The notes: generated from the letters alone by a model not told the origin. A stretch of DNA of 55,280 bases from CAYLLT01 sp964591605 (GCA_964591605.1 CAZQEN010000003.1:1-55280), one strand, 5' to 3'. Shown: positions 31,487 to 41,625, counted from the stretch's first letter. Made by a program: numbers and translations.

Positions 31487-33191
31487 ATGTTGATCAGCCC
31501 TCGATTCGGTCATCGGCCATCCTCCCGGCTCATGNNNNNNNNNNNNNNNNNNNNNNNNNNNNNNNNNNNNNNNNNNNNNNNNNNNNNNNNNNNNNNNNNN
31601 NNNNNNNNNNNNNNNNNNNNNNNNNNNNNNNNNNCGGCTCATGGCAGCGGTGTGCGGCCTCTCGACGGCCGCCTCCCTCTGCGGGGCGGCCACGCTCGAC
31701 CTGCGCATCACCGACGCCCGGACCGGGCAACCCCTCCCCGCGCGGGTGCGCGTGCGCGATGTATCCGGTACGGATCACGTCCCGGCCAGTTCTGTCGTCG
31801 TCAAGGTGGGCCCGAAGGATCGGTGGTTCGTCTGCGACGGCGCCGCGCGGCTGGAACTGGCCGCTGGAACCATAGATCTCCGCGTTGAGCACGGCATCGA
31901 ATACACACCCCGCAAGATCGCGGTTTCCATCTCCGACAGCGCTCCGACCAGCCAGGAGATCCGCCTCCGGCGATGGATCAACATGCGCGAGCGCGGCTAT
32001 GCCTGCGGTGAGAACCATTTACATGTATCCGCCGCGGAGCTTGGGCCGCAACTGGCCGCGGAAGGGCTCGATTTCGGCACGTCGCTGCAATGGTGGAACG
32101 GCCCCAAGTTCGAGGTCCCGCCCGGCGAGGGCTTCGTCCGCGTGCTCGAGTTCGCCGGCCGCCAAGTTCCCACCAGCATCCACGACTTCGAGATCGAACA
32201 TGAATGGGGCGCCGCCTACGCGGTCGGCGTACCGGCGCCGGTGAAGGACAAGCCCGAGGGGCGACGGCCGAACCTGCCGATGGTGCGGGCCGCCCACGAG
32301 GCCGGCGCCCTGATTGCCTATCAGGCGGGCTATTCGCGCGAGGTGCTGCTCGACGCGCTGCTCGGATACGTCGACGTCGTGAATGTGATCAGTAACAACT
32401 TCCTCCGACACCGCTTCCAGCCGCGCACGCGCTACTCCAACCCCCTCGGCGTCGAGGGGCTGCCCGTCTATCCCGAGACCGCCGAAGACATGATGCGCAT
32501 GAGCACCGACTGGTATTACCGCCTGCTCAATTGCGGCCTGCCGCTCGCGGCCGGCGCCGAATCGGCCACCGGGGCCAAGCCCACGCCGGTGGGCACCAAT
32601 CGCGTGTACGTCCGTGCCGGCCCCGAGCCGACCCTGCCCCAATTCCTCGCCGCCTGGCGGGCCGGCCGTAACTTCGTGACCTGCGGGCCCATGCTGTTTC
32701 TCCGCGTAAATGGCAGAGAACCGGGTGACCCGATCGCCCTCGATGCCGCGGGCGGTGAACTGTCGATCGAGGCCGAGGCTCTCGCGGATCAGCCGCTCAC
32801 CGGGCTCGACATCGTGGTGAACGGCGAGGCGATCCCCGACAAGCCCCGCATCGAGGGCCGTTCCGCTCGCCTGTCAGTGAGAATACCCGTGCGGGAGGGC
32901 TGCTGGATCGCTGCACGCTGCACCGAACGCGACGAGCTCCTCACAGATGCGGAGCTGGCCGGGTACGACCAGGGTTCCAGCGCCCGGCCCAGCCGATTGC
33001 GCTTCGCCCACACCAGCCCGGTCTACGTGACCGTCGGCGGCAAAGGCGCCCGCGTCCAGCGCTGCGTCGACGAGGCCGCCCGCGTGCTGGACGCCTTCGA
33101 GACCTTCGCCCTGCGCGGCGTCGCCGCCCAGTATCACGACGAACTCAAGTCGGCCATCCGCACCGCCAGAGACCGCCTCCTGCACCCATAG
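31487..33191 (+). CDS. CehA/McbA-like metallohydrolase (PHP fold), split by a false gap
   Basis: The gene starts at ATG 31487 (AGGAGG 18 bases upstream), reads 16 codons, meets a 100-N gap (31535-31634) and continues to 33191. Because CGGCTCATG occurs on both sides of the gap, the true sequence probably joins there and gives a single signal peptide (SSRLMAAVCGLSTAASLCGA). The mature protein has an N-terminal beta domain (DLRITDARTGQPLPARVRV), then GENHLHVSAAE where the family has its first metal-binding His-x-His, AHEAGALIAYQAG, and the late GAESATG and GRNFVTCGPM blocks of CehA/McbA proteins. These hydrolyse phosphoester-, carbamate- or related bonds with metals. The substrate is unknown. 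Confidence 0.78.
31535..31634. other. Assembly gap of 100 N with matching flanks
   Basis: The nine bases before the gap (CGGCTCATG, 31526-31534) are repeated immediately after it (31635-31643). The two contigs very likely overlap, and the real gap is zero. Confidence 0.95.
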
Positions 33192-33193
33192 CC

Positions 33194-33224
33194 GGCCCAT
33201 CCTTCGCGAAGCGAAGGGTGGGCC
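33194..33224. repeat. Hairpin repeat (family J) between convergent genes
   Basis: GGCCCATCCTTCGC, a three-base loop and GCGAAGGGTGGGCC form a 14-base-pair stem with one G-T pair. It lies just after the CehA/McbA gene and 100 bases beyond the end of the opposing gene, and may act as a two-way transcription barrier. There is no T-run. Confidence 0.8.
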
Positions 33225-33324
33225 ACCCGGCCGTGCCCGTGAGGAAGCGGCCTGCGTTCACGCTGAAGAACCCCCTCCCTGACGGCCAGCGCTCTGCGGC
33301 TTTGACCGCCTCTCGCACACGTAC

Positions 33325-36300
33325 TCAATAACGAACGGTCACGTCGATGGGCGCGCGGAGCTCCGGCAGCAGCACCCGTTCCTGCTGCGGATCAAACTCG
33401 AGCTCCGTCCCGCCCACTCGCACGGACTGCGGCGTTTTCCGTTCAGGCAGGCGCAGGTAGAGCCACACACGCCGGGGCGCCCGGCGGAAATGCGGCGTGA
33501 TCCGGGCGGTGACTGTTCCGGCCTCCTCACCGGCGCGGAGCGTGTACCCGACCGGGCCGAACACAGTATTGATCGAGTCCACGCGGACGCCCTCCGGCGA
33601 GCTCAGCCAGCGCCGCGGCACCCCGCCCGCCAGCCACAGCTCGTCGCCCGATTCCATCACCAGCATGTCGCGAAGCCGGGCAACGAAGCGGGCCTCGTCG
33701 GGGCTCTTGTAGAACGGCCCGCTCCCGTGCCTCCACATGCGGTATTCCTCGGTGAATGCATTCACATCCGGATAGAGGCAGGCGACGAACGCGTTGTAGA
33801 TGCTGCGGATCGCCGCCGGCGTCTCGTGGCGGTGCAGGTACGCCCAGATCGGGTTCTGCAGGTTCGACTGGAACACCAGCCCGCCCTGGCTGAACCACAG
33901 GTTGTCGTCGGTGAAACCGTGGACGTTGAACCCGCCGGAGCTCGAGAGCGTCAGGTTGTCCTCCCAGTCGTCGAGAATCCATTGGGCGATCGGTTCACCC
34001 GAATCAAAGATCTGCAGATTGAGCAGAATCATCGGGCCGTACAGCACCTCGCGCGTCGCCGACAGGCGGTAGCACGGCAGGTCAGGCTTGTTCCAGCGGC
34101 TGTAATACTGCACCCGCAGCGGCCCGAAATAGCGGAAACGCTGATACGCCCGCGTCGGGACGTAAGGCGAATACGTTCCGTCTCGCTTGCGCATGACGGG
34201 CGCCAGCTCGGTGCAGCGGTTCACGCTCGTGCGCAGGTCGTGGTGATACGCCGCCGCCTGCCCGGCGATCTTTTCGGCGTCCGGATGCCCGATGTCCTTC
34301 ATGGCCGCCGCAGTTTCGAGCATCCCCGCGACGCAGTAGGCGTTCACGGCAAACCAGTAGCCCCAGTCGGCGTTGTCCTCCAGGTGCCCGGCCGGCAGCA
34401 GGCCGTGGACCAGCGACCGGCCCCCGTGCACGTCGGGCGCCTGCATCAGCGCCCGCTGCCGCTCGATCCACTCGATCGCCTTCATCAGGTGCGGCAGCGT
34501 CTCCTGCAGCCACGCCCGGTCGCCCGTGTAGAAGTAATGCCGGGCGAGGCTCCACAGCACCGTGCCGTGATCGAGCCCGTACTCGCTCGCGGTGTAGTCG
34601 TACTCGTCGTCGACTTTCGCTCCATGGAAGACGCCGTCGTGCGGTTTGACGTAATTCCCCGGAAACGAGCGCGTCCCTTGCAGCGCCGTGCAGGTCCTCA
34701 GATACTGCGTGGCCCGCTGCGTATCCCCCAGGGCATCGAGCAACTGCGTCTGGAAGCAGCTCTCGTTCATGAACACCTGGTAGTTGTAGCTCGCCGCCGG
34801 CACCATGTAGAGCCCGCTTTTGGGGTCTTTCGTCGTGCTGATATGGATGTGCGGCACCACCGAACGGGCCAGCGCGTTGAACTCCGGCTCCGGGGTCGTG
34901 AATCGCGTCGTGCGGTTGACCAGATCACGCCAGTACGCCGCCACCCGCTCGCGCTCGCGCGGATAATCCAGCGCCGCCAGTCGGCCCACCCCTGCCCCGC
35001 TCACATCGGAGACGAACGGCATGTGGACGCGCAGCGTCTCGCTCCCGCCCGCCGGCACCTCGAATCGGGCCACCACGTACTTCGGCTCGCCCGCCTCGTC
35101 CCGCGTCAACGTGACCTCGGCTCCAGCCGGCGGCTTGACGAACGCCCGCAGATACCGGTCGCGAGCTCCCTCCATCCGCGAAAGAACCCGCCCATCCTCG
35201 TAGGCCAGCCCCACGGCCGGCTCGAGCGTGATCCAGACGTGGGCCTGCTGCCGCTGCGATCCGGCGTTTCGCACCTTGAGCTGCACCATGCACACCGCCG
35301 GCGTCTGCTCGCTGCGCCCCGGCGCGTTGGGATCGAGCGGACCTTCGAGCAGCGTCGCGAACGCCTCCTCCTCGTACGCCAGCCCGTCCTTCTCCCAACT
35401 GTTGATGACAATGGGCAGAAACTCCTCCGCCACCGAGCACCTGGCCTGCTGGTCCTCGCGGTAATAGGGCTTCTCGCCGGTGCCCAGCCGCAGTCGCAGA
35501 ACGTCCCCGTTCCACCGCAGGCGTTTCAGTTCCGCGCCCTTGGCCTTCGTGCCGCGCTTGTGGATGAAGATGTCGCCGCCGTACTCGACCGCGAACTTCT
35601 GCCAGCTCGCATCCGCCGCGACCGGCAGGTACACCTTGTCGCCGCGCTGCCGCTTCCACGGATCGAGCGGCGGAATCTCGCTCGTGGCCCGCTCGTAGGT
35701 CTGCTCAGGCTCCGAAAGGATCCGCTCGCGGATCGTCTGGCCGGTGCGGACCCGTTCGAGCGAAAACGGCTGCTCGTCTTCGGCCCGCGTCACGTACACA
35801 TGAAAGTCGGGCACATAGATGGGGCCCTTCTGCAGGTCGAGCGTACTGAACGACATCGTCCGCGGCAGCGTCTTCCCGCCGCGCCGCGCCTCGCCGCGGA
35901 TCGTGACCACCGTGATGTCGTTCGAGCCCGGCGGTGAGGGTTGAGCGGACAGAATCTCCGCGATCACCCCTTTGGGCCCGCGGGCATGGACCTGCTTCCA
36001 GCGTCCGGGCGGTTCAAACTCGTCCTCGCCGTCGAACTGCCACGGCCGCACCGACCGGATCGCCCCGTTGTAGATCTCCAGCGAGCCGCTCCAGACCGCC
36101 GGCTCGGGCTCGCCGGCGCCCAGCTCGATCCGGATCGACAGCGGCTCGATCGTGGTCTCGGAATACGCCTCGATCTTCTCGATCTGCGGAGCGTTTTCCG
36201 GCAGCACCAGCCGCACTTTCAGCGTGCGCCGGTACGTCACGCCCGGCAGCGCATCGGCCTTGCGATTCTCCTGCGGTTCGAGCGGCGCGAACGCGAAAAC

Positions 36301-36714
36301 GCTCTTGCCGTCCCGTACGGTCTGACGCACCACGCCGGTCAGCCAGCTCCCCTTCCAGTGATCGTCGGCCGGATCTTCGATCGTCGGCATGGTGGGCGCA
36401 TCCGGCGGCCAGGTGCGATACCAGTATTGAACCTTCACCCCCTGCGGAGGGGCGCCCCCTGCAAAGACCGCATGCACTTCGCGGATGTCCCGCTCCTCAT
36501 CCCAGATGATGCCCGCGCTGCGCGTGCCGGGCGGCAGGGCCGCCCACGAGGCCACCGGCGTCTCCTCGCGCGGCGAACCGTCCGCCAGCGCGACGATCCG
36601 CCCGAACGGCGCCAGATCGAGCGGCGCGATGCCCTCAGCTCGAAGCACCGTGCCCGCCGACAGCACCAGCCCCGCGGTCAGCACGTCCCATCGTCGTCGT
36701 CCGCTCCAGAGCAT
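33325..36714 (-). CDS. Large exported six-hairpin-type glycosidase-like protein
   Basis: 1129 residues from the ATG at 36714 (a GTG-type start 27 codons earlier lacks a signal). The signal peptide ends at ...SAGTVLRAEG. Residues ~30-570 are beta-rich domains. Residues ~600-1000 look like an (alpha/alpha)6 barrel: YMVPAASYNYQVFMNESCFQ, then DEYDYTASEYGLDHGTVLWS, then NADWGYWFAVNAYCVAGMLE, each with acidic and aromatic residues at regular spacing. A C-terminal beta domain (GPVGYTLRAGEEAG) closes it, the layout of amylo-alpha-glucosidase/GH63-GH95-like enzymes. No exact family can be assigned. It follows a Gfo/Idh gene by 109 bases, so the two may be one operon. Confidence 0.7.
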   Translation of the reverse strand: MLWSGRRRWDVLTAGLVLSAGTVLRAEGIAPLDLAPFGRIVALADGSPREETPVASWAALPPGTRSAGIIWDEERDIREVHAVFAGGAPPQGVKVQYWYRTWPPDAPTMPTIEDPADDHWKGSWLTGVVRQTVRDGKSVFAFAPLEPQENRKADALPGVTYRRTLKVRLVLPENAPQIEKIEAYSETTIEPLSIRIELGAGEPEPAVWSGSLEIYNGAIRSVRPWQFDGEDEFEPPGRWKQVHARGPKGVIAEILSAQPSPPGSNDITVVTIRGEARRGGKTLPRTMSFSTLDLQKGPIYVPDFHVYVTRAEDEQPFSLERVRTGQTIRERILSEPEQTYERATSEIPPLDPWKRQRGDKVYLPVAADASWQKFAVEYGGDIFIHKRGTKAKGAELKRLRWNGDVLRLRLGTGEKPYYREDQQARCSVAEEFLPIVINSWEKDGLAYEEEAFATLLEGPLDPNAPGRSEQTPAVCMVQLKVRNAGSQRQQAHVWITLEPAVGLAYEDGRVLSRMEGARDRYLRAFVKPPAGAEVTLTRDEAGEPKYVVARFEVPAGGSETLRVHMPFVSDVSGAGVGRLAALDYPRERERVAAYWRDLVNRTTRFTTPEPEFNALARSVVPHIHISTTKDPKSGLYMVPAASYNYQVFMNESCFQTQLLDALGDTQRATQYLRTCTALQGTRSFPGNYVKPHDGVFHGAKVDDEYDYTASEYGLDHGTVLWSLARHYFYTGDRAWLQETLPHLMKAIEWIERQRALMQAPDVHGGRSLVHGLLPAGHLEDNADWGYWFAVNAYCVAGMLETAAAMKDIGHPDAEKIAGQAAAYHHDLRTSVNRCTELAPVMRKRDGTYSPYVPTRAYQRFRYFGPLRVQYYSRWNKPDLPCYRLSATREVLYGPMILLNLQIFDSGEPIAQWILDDWEDNLTLSSSGGFNVHGFTDDNLWFSQGGLVFQSNLQNPIWAYLHRHETPAAIRSIYNAFVACLYPDVNAFTEEYRMWRHGSGPFYKSPDEARFVARLRDMLVMESGDELWLAGGVPRRWLSSPEGVRVDSINTVFGPVGYTLRAGEEAGTVTARITPHFRRAPRRVWLYLRLPERKTPQSVRVGGTELEFDPQQERVLLPELRAPIDVTVRY

Positions 36715-36823
36715 CGTCGTCGCCCCCTTTCCGCGCGCACCTGCCGCCCACCCGCAGCGGTCTGGCCCGCCGGCGGTTGCTGCCTGTCCGATCACCGTGT
36801 GAAATCAGCCGCCTGCCCGCCGC

Positions 36824-38089
36824 TCACGCGTTGCGCTTTTTCGCGGGCTTCTCTCCGCCGGGCACCGGAATGTGGGCCTTGATGTTCGCCTCGGTCAGCT
36901 CGTAATCCGGCGCGCTGAGCGCCTCATCCGACTTCATCATGTGCTCCCACGTCACCTCCTTGCCCGTGTAGGCGGACGTGCGGGCCATGATCGCCGCCAT
37001 CGTCGACTCGGCCACGTTCTGCGCTTCGTTGAGCGGTTCGCCGCTGCGGATCGCATCGATGAGGTCCTTGTGCTCCTGCACGAGGGCGTCCCGTTTGGCC
37101 TTCTTCTGGTAGTCCAGCTTGCCGACCGTACTGATGAACGAGTTGCAGTCGGACCAGCCCTTTTCGCCGACGAGCCGCTCCGACACGTTGCCCGCGCACC
37201 CGTCGATCTGACGGCACTGGCTGGCCACGTGTACCTCGCCCGGATAGGTGAAATCCGTCGCGAAGAAGTCGTACTGGTCGCCGGTCGGACGCCGCTGGCG
37301 GCCGCCCATCGCCACCGCCTTGATCGGATGCGCGCCGATCACCCAGTTCGCGATATCGATGTTGTGCACGTGCTGCTCGACCACGTGGTCGCCCGAGAGC
37401 CACCGCCAGTTGAACCAGTCGCGGATCATCCACTCCATGTCCGACCAGCCCTCCTGCCGGAAGTAGTGCTTGGCCGTCCCCCCGTTCCAGTACACCTGCC
37501 CGGCCACGATCTTGCCGATCTCGCCGTCCTTGATCCGCTTGATCGTCTCGAGGTATTCGTGCTGGTGGCGCCGCTGCGTGCCGGCCACGATGGCCAGGTT
37601 CTTCTCCCGGGCCTTCCGCCCGCTCTCCATGATACTGCGCACGCCCACCGGGTCGACGCCGACCGGCTTCTCCATGAACACGTGCTTGCCGGCCGCCACG
37701 CAGGCCGCCAGGTGCTCGGGCCGGAAGTACGGCGGCGTCGCCAGGATCACGTAATCGACGTCCAGATCGAGCACCTTCTTGTAGGCATCCAGGCCCAGGA
37801 AGCAGTGCTTATCCTCGATCGGCGCGTTCTTGCGCAGGCTCTCGGCGCATTTGGACATCCGGTCGGGATACAGATCGGCCAGCGCGACCACCTTCGCGTT
37901 CGGATCGGCGGCCATCGCATTGTGCGCCGCGCCGGTGCCCCGCCCCCCGCAGCCCACCAGCCCGATGCGCAGCGGCTTGTCGTTCTCCGCGCCGAAGACG
38001 AAGCGCGGCGCACTGCTGATCGCCGCGCCGGCGACGGCCACCCGGACGAAATCACGCCGGGACAGGTTCATTCTCTGGTTGTCCGTCAT
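36824..38089 (-). CDS. Gfo/Idh/MocA oxidoreductase with twin-arginine signal
   Basis: 421 residues from the ATG at 38089, with GAAGGAG ten bases upstream. The twin-arginine signal is MNLSRRDFVRVAVAGAA. The NAD(P)-binding loop is GLVGCGGRGTG (43-53) and the family's FMEKPVGVD lies near residue 145. The C-terminal domain has the conserved histidine-rich strand DHVVEQHVHNIDIANW, probably around the substrate. It would act on a sugar in the periplasm or the cell envelope. The gene lies between the GRDxYGP-family gene (118 bases upstream) and the large glycosidase-like gene (109 bases downstream), all minus strand and probably co-transcribed. Confidence 0.9.
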   Translation of the reverse strand: MTDNQRMNLSRRDFVRVAVAGAAISSAPRFVFGAENDKPLRIGLVGCGGRGTGAAHNAMAADPNAKVVALADLYPDRMSKCAESLRKNAPIEDKHCFLGLDAYKKVLDLDVDYVILATPPYFRPEHLAACVAAGKHVFMEKPVGVDPVGVRSIMESGRKAREKNLAIVAGTQRRHQHEYLETIKRIKDGEIGKIVAGQVYWNGGTAKHYFRQEGWSDMEWMIRDWFNWRWLSGDHVVEQHVHNIDIANWVIGAHPIKAVAMGGRQRRPTGDQYDFFATDFTYPGEVHVASQCRQIDGCAGNVSERLVGEKGWSDCNSFISTVGKLDYQKKAKRDALVQEHKDLIDAIRSGEPLNEAQNVAESTMAAIMARTSAYTGKEVTWEHMMKSDEALSAPDYELTEANIKAHIPVPGGEKPAKKRNA

Positions 38090-38207
38090 TGTGGGGTCTC
38101 CTTCTCGTGAGGGGGTCAGATTCTCGCGTATGTTGCGCCGCTGAACCGGTTCGGGAGCGACGCCGCTCGGCGTCGTCCGCCATCCCGGCGCGGCGGGACC
38201 AGACGGG

Positions 38208-39872
38208 TCACTTGCGGCGCTGCGAGTAAATCGCCGCATGGTCGTATGTTCGCCCCATTCCGTCATATGTGCAATGGAAGTACGACTTCCCGGGCCAGAC
38301 CGTCGGGACGAGGCCCGCCTGCCCGCGCTCCACCGCCGCCAGCCGCAGCAGCACCAGCGGCTCGACCGCGTCGAACCGCGATATCACGCAGTTCTCGCAG
38401 TGGACGAAAAAGCCCTTCTGAAATCGCCTCGCCAGGATGTTCCCGGCGATCCGGCGGGCCAGATCCAGGCCGCCCGGCCGGCGCTGCCGCTCGTACACCT
38501 CGAGCACCGCCAGCAGCGCCCCGGCCTGATCGCAATCGGTGCTCAGATTCAGTTCCGCTTTATCCTCCGGCGAGGCACCGATGTCCCCCAGGCCGATTCC
38601 GCGGGCGATGCTCCGCGCCGTCGCCCAGTGGCCGGCATCGCCCGACAGCCGCCACGCCAGGGCATACGCGCGAAGCATGTCCGCATCGGCCGGGCGGGGC
38701 TTGAACCGATCGCTCCCGGGCGGCCCGAAATAACCCTTCCGCTTCACGTCGCCCGGCCCGAGCCGCGTGCCGTCCGTCAGAATCGTCGCAAACGTGTTGT
38801 CGTCGGGGTGGTACGCGTGCTTCGCATAGGCGGCCAGGTCCGCCAGACCCCACTCCAGAAACTCTTTCCCCGCTTCGCCCAGCCTCTCGCCCAGCAGCAG
38901 CTCCGAGACGCTCGCATCCCCGAACTGCCGGGCCGACAAATCCGGCATGAGCAGCGTCCCTTCGAGGATCCGCTCGCCCCACTCGGGCCCGAACTGCTCC
39001 TTCGCCCGATCACCGTCGGCGTACTGCGTGTACTGATAGCCCGGCAGGCCCGTCCGGGGATTCCGGGTCTCCACGTAGCGCCGGGCCATGCGTTTCGCCC
39101 ACACCAGCGGCTCCTCCTGCCGGGTGAAGCGAGCCAGCAGGGCGGCCGCGTAATAGAGGTCGCTGCCTGTGCTGACGAAGGTGAGCCCCTCGCACGGGAA
39201 GAACACCGGCCCGCCGGCATAGGCGTGTGCCCACAGCGGGCCGGCCGGCCGATCGTAGCGCCCGTGGCGGTTCATGCACAGCGTCGACCAGTCCACGATG
39301 TGCGCGTTCCAGAATGCTTTGATATACTTCTTCGTGGCTTCCGGGTCGACCTCCCACATCAGCTCGTAGTAGGGGTAATGCCGCTTGAGCTCGTGTTCGA
39401 GGCGCTTCTCCCGGCCGCCGTGCCGTTCGCCCACGAGCTGCTCGGTCCCCGCGTCGTACGCGCAGTGCCCGCCCCAGTAGAGCAGGCCGCTGTCGCTGCG
39501 CAGATGGTCCAGCCCGTAGCGCACCACCTCGACGGCCGACTGGTGGTATCGCGCCTCGCCGGTCAGCCGCGTCAGGGCGTCGAGCGTCCGCAGGAAGTTC
39601 TGCTGGCTCGCCAGGTTCGAGAGGATCCACTGCTGACCGTCGAGCTTCCAGACCGCGGGTTCGTGCGTGTCGATGTGGAGCCCGTCCACCAGCAGCGGCG
39701 TGTGCCGCGGCCCGTACCGGTCCCGCCCGTGCTCGAGCACGTTGTCGGCGAACGTGCGCACGGCCTGCACGCACCGCTCGCCCACCTCCGGCGATTCCTG
39801 GGCACGCGCCGCCCCGCCCGGCGACGCCGCCAGCATGACCAGCACGAACGCATTCCCGCTGAACCGACGCAC
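38208..39872 (-). CDS. Exported GRDxYGP-family protein (helical-barrel, carbohydrate-active type)
   Basis: 554 residues if read from the GTG at 39872, which follows GGAAGGGG; another GTG at 39899 is in frame. The signal peptide core is NAFVLVMLAASPGGAA. The early motif EHGRDRYGPRHTPLLVDGL is shared with two other proteins here (46402 and 48125). The rest is helical with regularly spaced aromatic and acidic residues (YYELMWEVDPEATKKYIKA, GLPGYQYTQYADGDR), as in (alpha/alpha) barrel lyases and hydrolases. A pectate-lyase-like or uronate-acting role is possible, but I cannot fix catalytic residues. Its C-terminus differs from the other two members. Confidence 0.7.
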   Translation of the reverse strand: MRRFSGNAFVLVMLAASPGGAARAQESPEVGERCVQAVRTFADNVLEHGRDRYGPRHTPLLVDGLHIDTHEPAVWKLDGQQWILSNLASQQNFLRTLDALTRLTGEARYHQSAVEVVRYGLDHLRSDSGLLYWGGHCAYDAGTEQLVGERHGGREKRLEHELKRHYPYYELMWEVDPEATKKYIKAFWNAHIVDWSTLCMNRHGRYDRPAGPLWAHAYAGGPVFFPCEGLTFVSTGSDLYYAAALLARFTRQEEPLVWAKRMARRYVETRNPRTGLPGYQYTQYADGDRAKEQFGPEWGERILEGTLLMPDLSARQFGDASVSELLLGERLGEAGKEFLEWGLADLAAYAKHAYHPDDNTFATILTDGTRLGPGDVKRKGYFGPPGSDRFKPRPADADMLRAYALAWRLSGDAGHWATARSIARGIGLGDIGASPEDKAELNLSTDCDQAGALLAVLEVYERQRRPGGLDLARRIAGNILARRFQKGFFVHCENCVISRFDAVEPLVLLRLAAVERGQAGLVPTVWPGKSYFHCTYDGMGRTYDHAAIYSQRRK

Positions 39873-39994
39873 CCGCCGCCCCTTCCATTTCCCAATCACA
39901 CGAATCAGCTCTCAGCTTTCATATCCGAATACCCTGCACTGCAAACGCGCACCTTCTTGTTCTTGCGGCAGACTTCTTCGATCGCCTTTGATCG

Positions 39995-40065
39995 CGAAAA
40001 CACGAAAGGCAGAAAGCACGAAATCATGTTTTTTCGTGTTTTCGTACTTTCGCGCTTTCGTGATC
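39995..40065. repeat. AT-richer inverted repeat (family G)
   Basis: GCGAAAACACGAAAGGCAG with GAAAGCACGAAATCATG faces TTTTTTCGTGTTTTCG and CTTTCGCGCTTTCGTG. A shorter related stretch is at 50766-50799. It fills the gap between the sialidase gene and the GRDxYGP gene; no gene is seen there. Confidence 0.8.
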
Positions 40066-40149
40066 CTCTGTTTCGGTCGGGTGGGTGCGCGATGATGAGT
40101 CCGCGCCGGACTCTCGCATGCCGCTGATCCACCCACCACTCATGCAGGG

Positions 40150-41316
40150 TCACTTCGTCTCCAGCCGGTCCTTGCCGTCCGTCAGCCACTCCAGCGTGAA
40201 CCGCGCCAGCGTCATCTTCTCGTACTGGTTCTTCTCGCCGTTCTCGTAGAGACACAGAATCGTCCCGTCCGGCGCGATCGCCAGCTCCGAATAGACGCTC
40301 TTGCCCGGATTCAACACCTTCGACACCGGCCACGTCCTGGCCTCGTCATAACTCAGGCGCACCGTCATGTTTTTGCGCTCCGTGCTGGCCGGATTGGCGA
40401 ACAGCACGCGGTTCTTCCGCCCGTCCCCGGCGCCGCTCAGGCGCAGCAGGCTCGCCTGGCACTTGGGCTCGATCAGCGTCTCGTCGAGTGTCACCGGCGA
40501 GAACGTCTCCCCGCCGTCCCTGCTCCAGGCGATCGCGCGTCGGTTCTTGTCGTGATAACTGCGGATGTTCAGGTACACCGTGCCGTCCTGCGTCTCGAGG
40601 GCCTGGCACTCATTGGTGCGCTCGTCGAGGATGCCGCCGATCTTCCACGTCTTGCCCCGGTCGTCGCTGTAAATGACGTGCGAGATGTACAGGTGCGGCT
40701 GCTGCTTGGTGGCGTTGTCAAGCTTGTGGTCGCACGGGATCAGCAGCCGCCCGCTGCGGAGCTGAATGCCGTGCCCGGGGCCCGTCGCGTACCACGTCCA
40801 CCGCGGCTGGATCACCTGCCCGGTGATATTCACCGGTTTGGACCACGTCTCCCCGTCATCGGTGCTCGTCGTGACGAACACCTCCTTGTTGTTGCGGCAG
40901 AACGGCAGCACGATCGTCCCCGTCTCCCGTTCAACGACCGGGCACGGATTGCCGGCCGTGTTCTTCTCGTCATCGACGATGACCCGCAGCGGGCTCCACG
41001 ACTTGCCCCCATCCCTGCTCGTCTTGAGCACCAGGTCGATGTCGCCCTGATCCGAGAAGCTGGCCTTGCGCCCCTCACAGATCGCCAGAATCGTGCCCTT
41101 GCGGGTCACGACCATGGCGGGAATGCGGAAGGCCTTGTAGCCCTCGGTTCCCGAGACGAACAGGTCAGATTGCACCGGCGAGCTGCTGACGGCCGCTCCC
41201 CCCGGAGAATCCTCGGCCGCGGTCGCTCGACCCACCGCCACAAACATTCCGATCCCCGCGCAGCAGGCACACCCGAGCGCGAACCGGCCCGCCCGCTTCA
41301 CAGTGCCCCGCGCCAT
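40150..41316 (-). CDS. GH33-type exo-alpha-sialidase, exported
   Basis: 388 residues from the ATG at 41316, which has AAAGGA ten bases upstream. The signal peptide runs through LGCACCAGIGMFVAVGRATA. Sialidase marks are present: the RIP arginine (AFRIPAMVV), the acid Asp in SDQGDIDLVLK, Asp boxes SRDGGKSW, STDDGETW, SDDRGKTW and SRDGGETF, the catalytic glutamate in NECQALE, and the tyrosine/glutamate pair in VYSELAI. It would release terminal sialic acids from glycoconjugates in the periplasm or outside. No nan catabolic genes lie in the window; the SSS carrier 20 kb away is not linked by position. Confidence 0.92.
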   Translation of the reverse strand: MARGTVKRAGRFALGCACCAGIGMFVAVGRATAAEDSPGGAAVSSSPVQSDLFVSGTEGYKAFRIPAMVVTRKGTILAICEGRKASFSDQGDIDLVLKTSRDGGKSWSPLRVIVDDEKNTAGNPCPVVERETGTIVLPFCRNNKEVFVTTSTDDGETWSKPVNITGQVIQPRWTWYATGPGHGIQLRSGRLLIPCDHKLDNATKQQPHLYISHVIYSDDRGKTWKIGGILDERTNECQALETQDGTVYLNIRSYHDKNRRAIAWSRDGGETFSPVTLDETLIEPKCQASLLRLSGAGDGRKNRVLFANPASTERKNMTVRLSYDEARTWPVSKVLNPGKSVYSELAIAPDGTILCLYENGEKNQYEKMTLARFTLEWLTDGKDRLETK

Positions 41317-41468
41317 GGATGACTGTCCTTTCACAACTGACCTCCTGACTTCGGCATTGCCCCGCTCCGCGAGCAGGGCATGGAGCATTGAGGATGCGGT
41401 GCGTGACACTCTGCCGGGCAGCGATGCCGCTCATCGCGGTGTCCGCCTGCGGCGGATGTCGGCCGCAC

Positions 41469-41496
41469 GTGTGCAGGCGGGACGCCTGCGCCACAA
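41469..41496. repeat. Palindromic repeat (family C)
   Basis: GTGCAGGCGGGACGCCTGCGC is the inverse of the unit at 11651-11711. It lies in the 369-base gap between the sialidase and pseudopilin genes, within the presumed sialidase leader. Confidence 0.75.
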
Positions 41497-41597
41497 TCGC
41501 CCCCATCATCGACCCCGAATCGCCAGCGAGGGGCCCGCACAGATCCTGACCCCGCGTCCCCAACCCCGCCCTCCGCCCAACCTCCCGCGAATGGAGG

Positions 41598-41625
41598 AAT
41601 GTACTTGACCCTCCGCGATTGTCAA
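41598..41625 (-). promoter_or_regulatory. Candidate sialidase promoter
   Basis: TTGACA (41625-41620), a 16-base spacer and TACATT (41603-41598) on the minus strand. The leader to the ATG at 41316 would be about 275 bases and includes the family C palindrome. Confidence 0.5.

Noticed and set aside
33490..35937. 815-codon plus-strand open frame
   Set aside because: Antisense to the large glycosidase-like gene, which has a signal peptide and coherent domains; the shadow has none.
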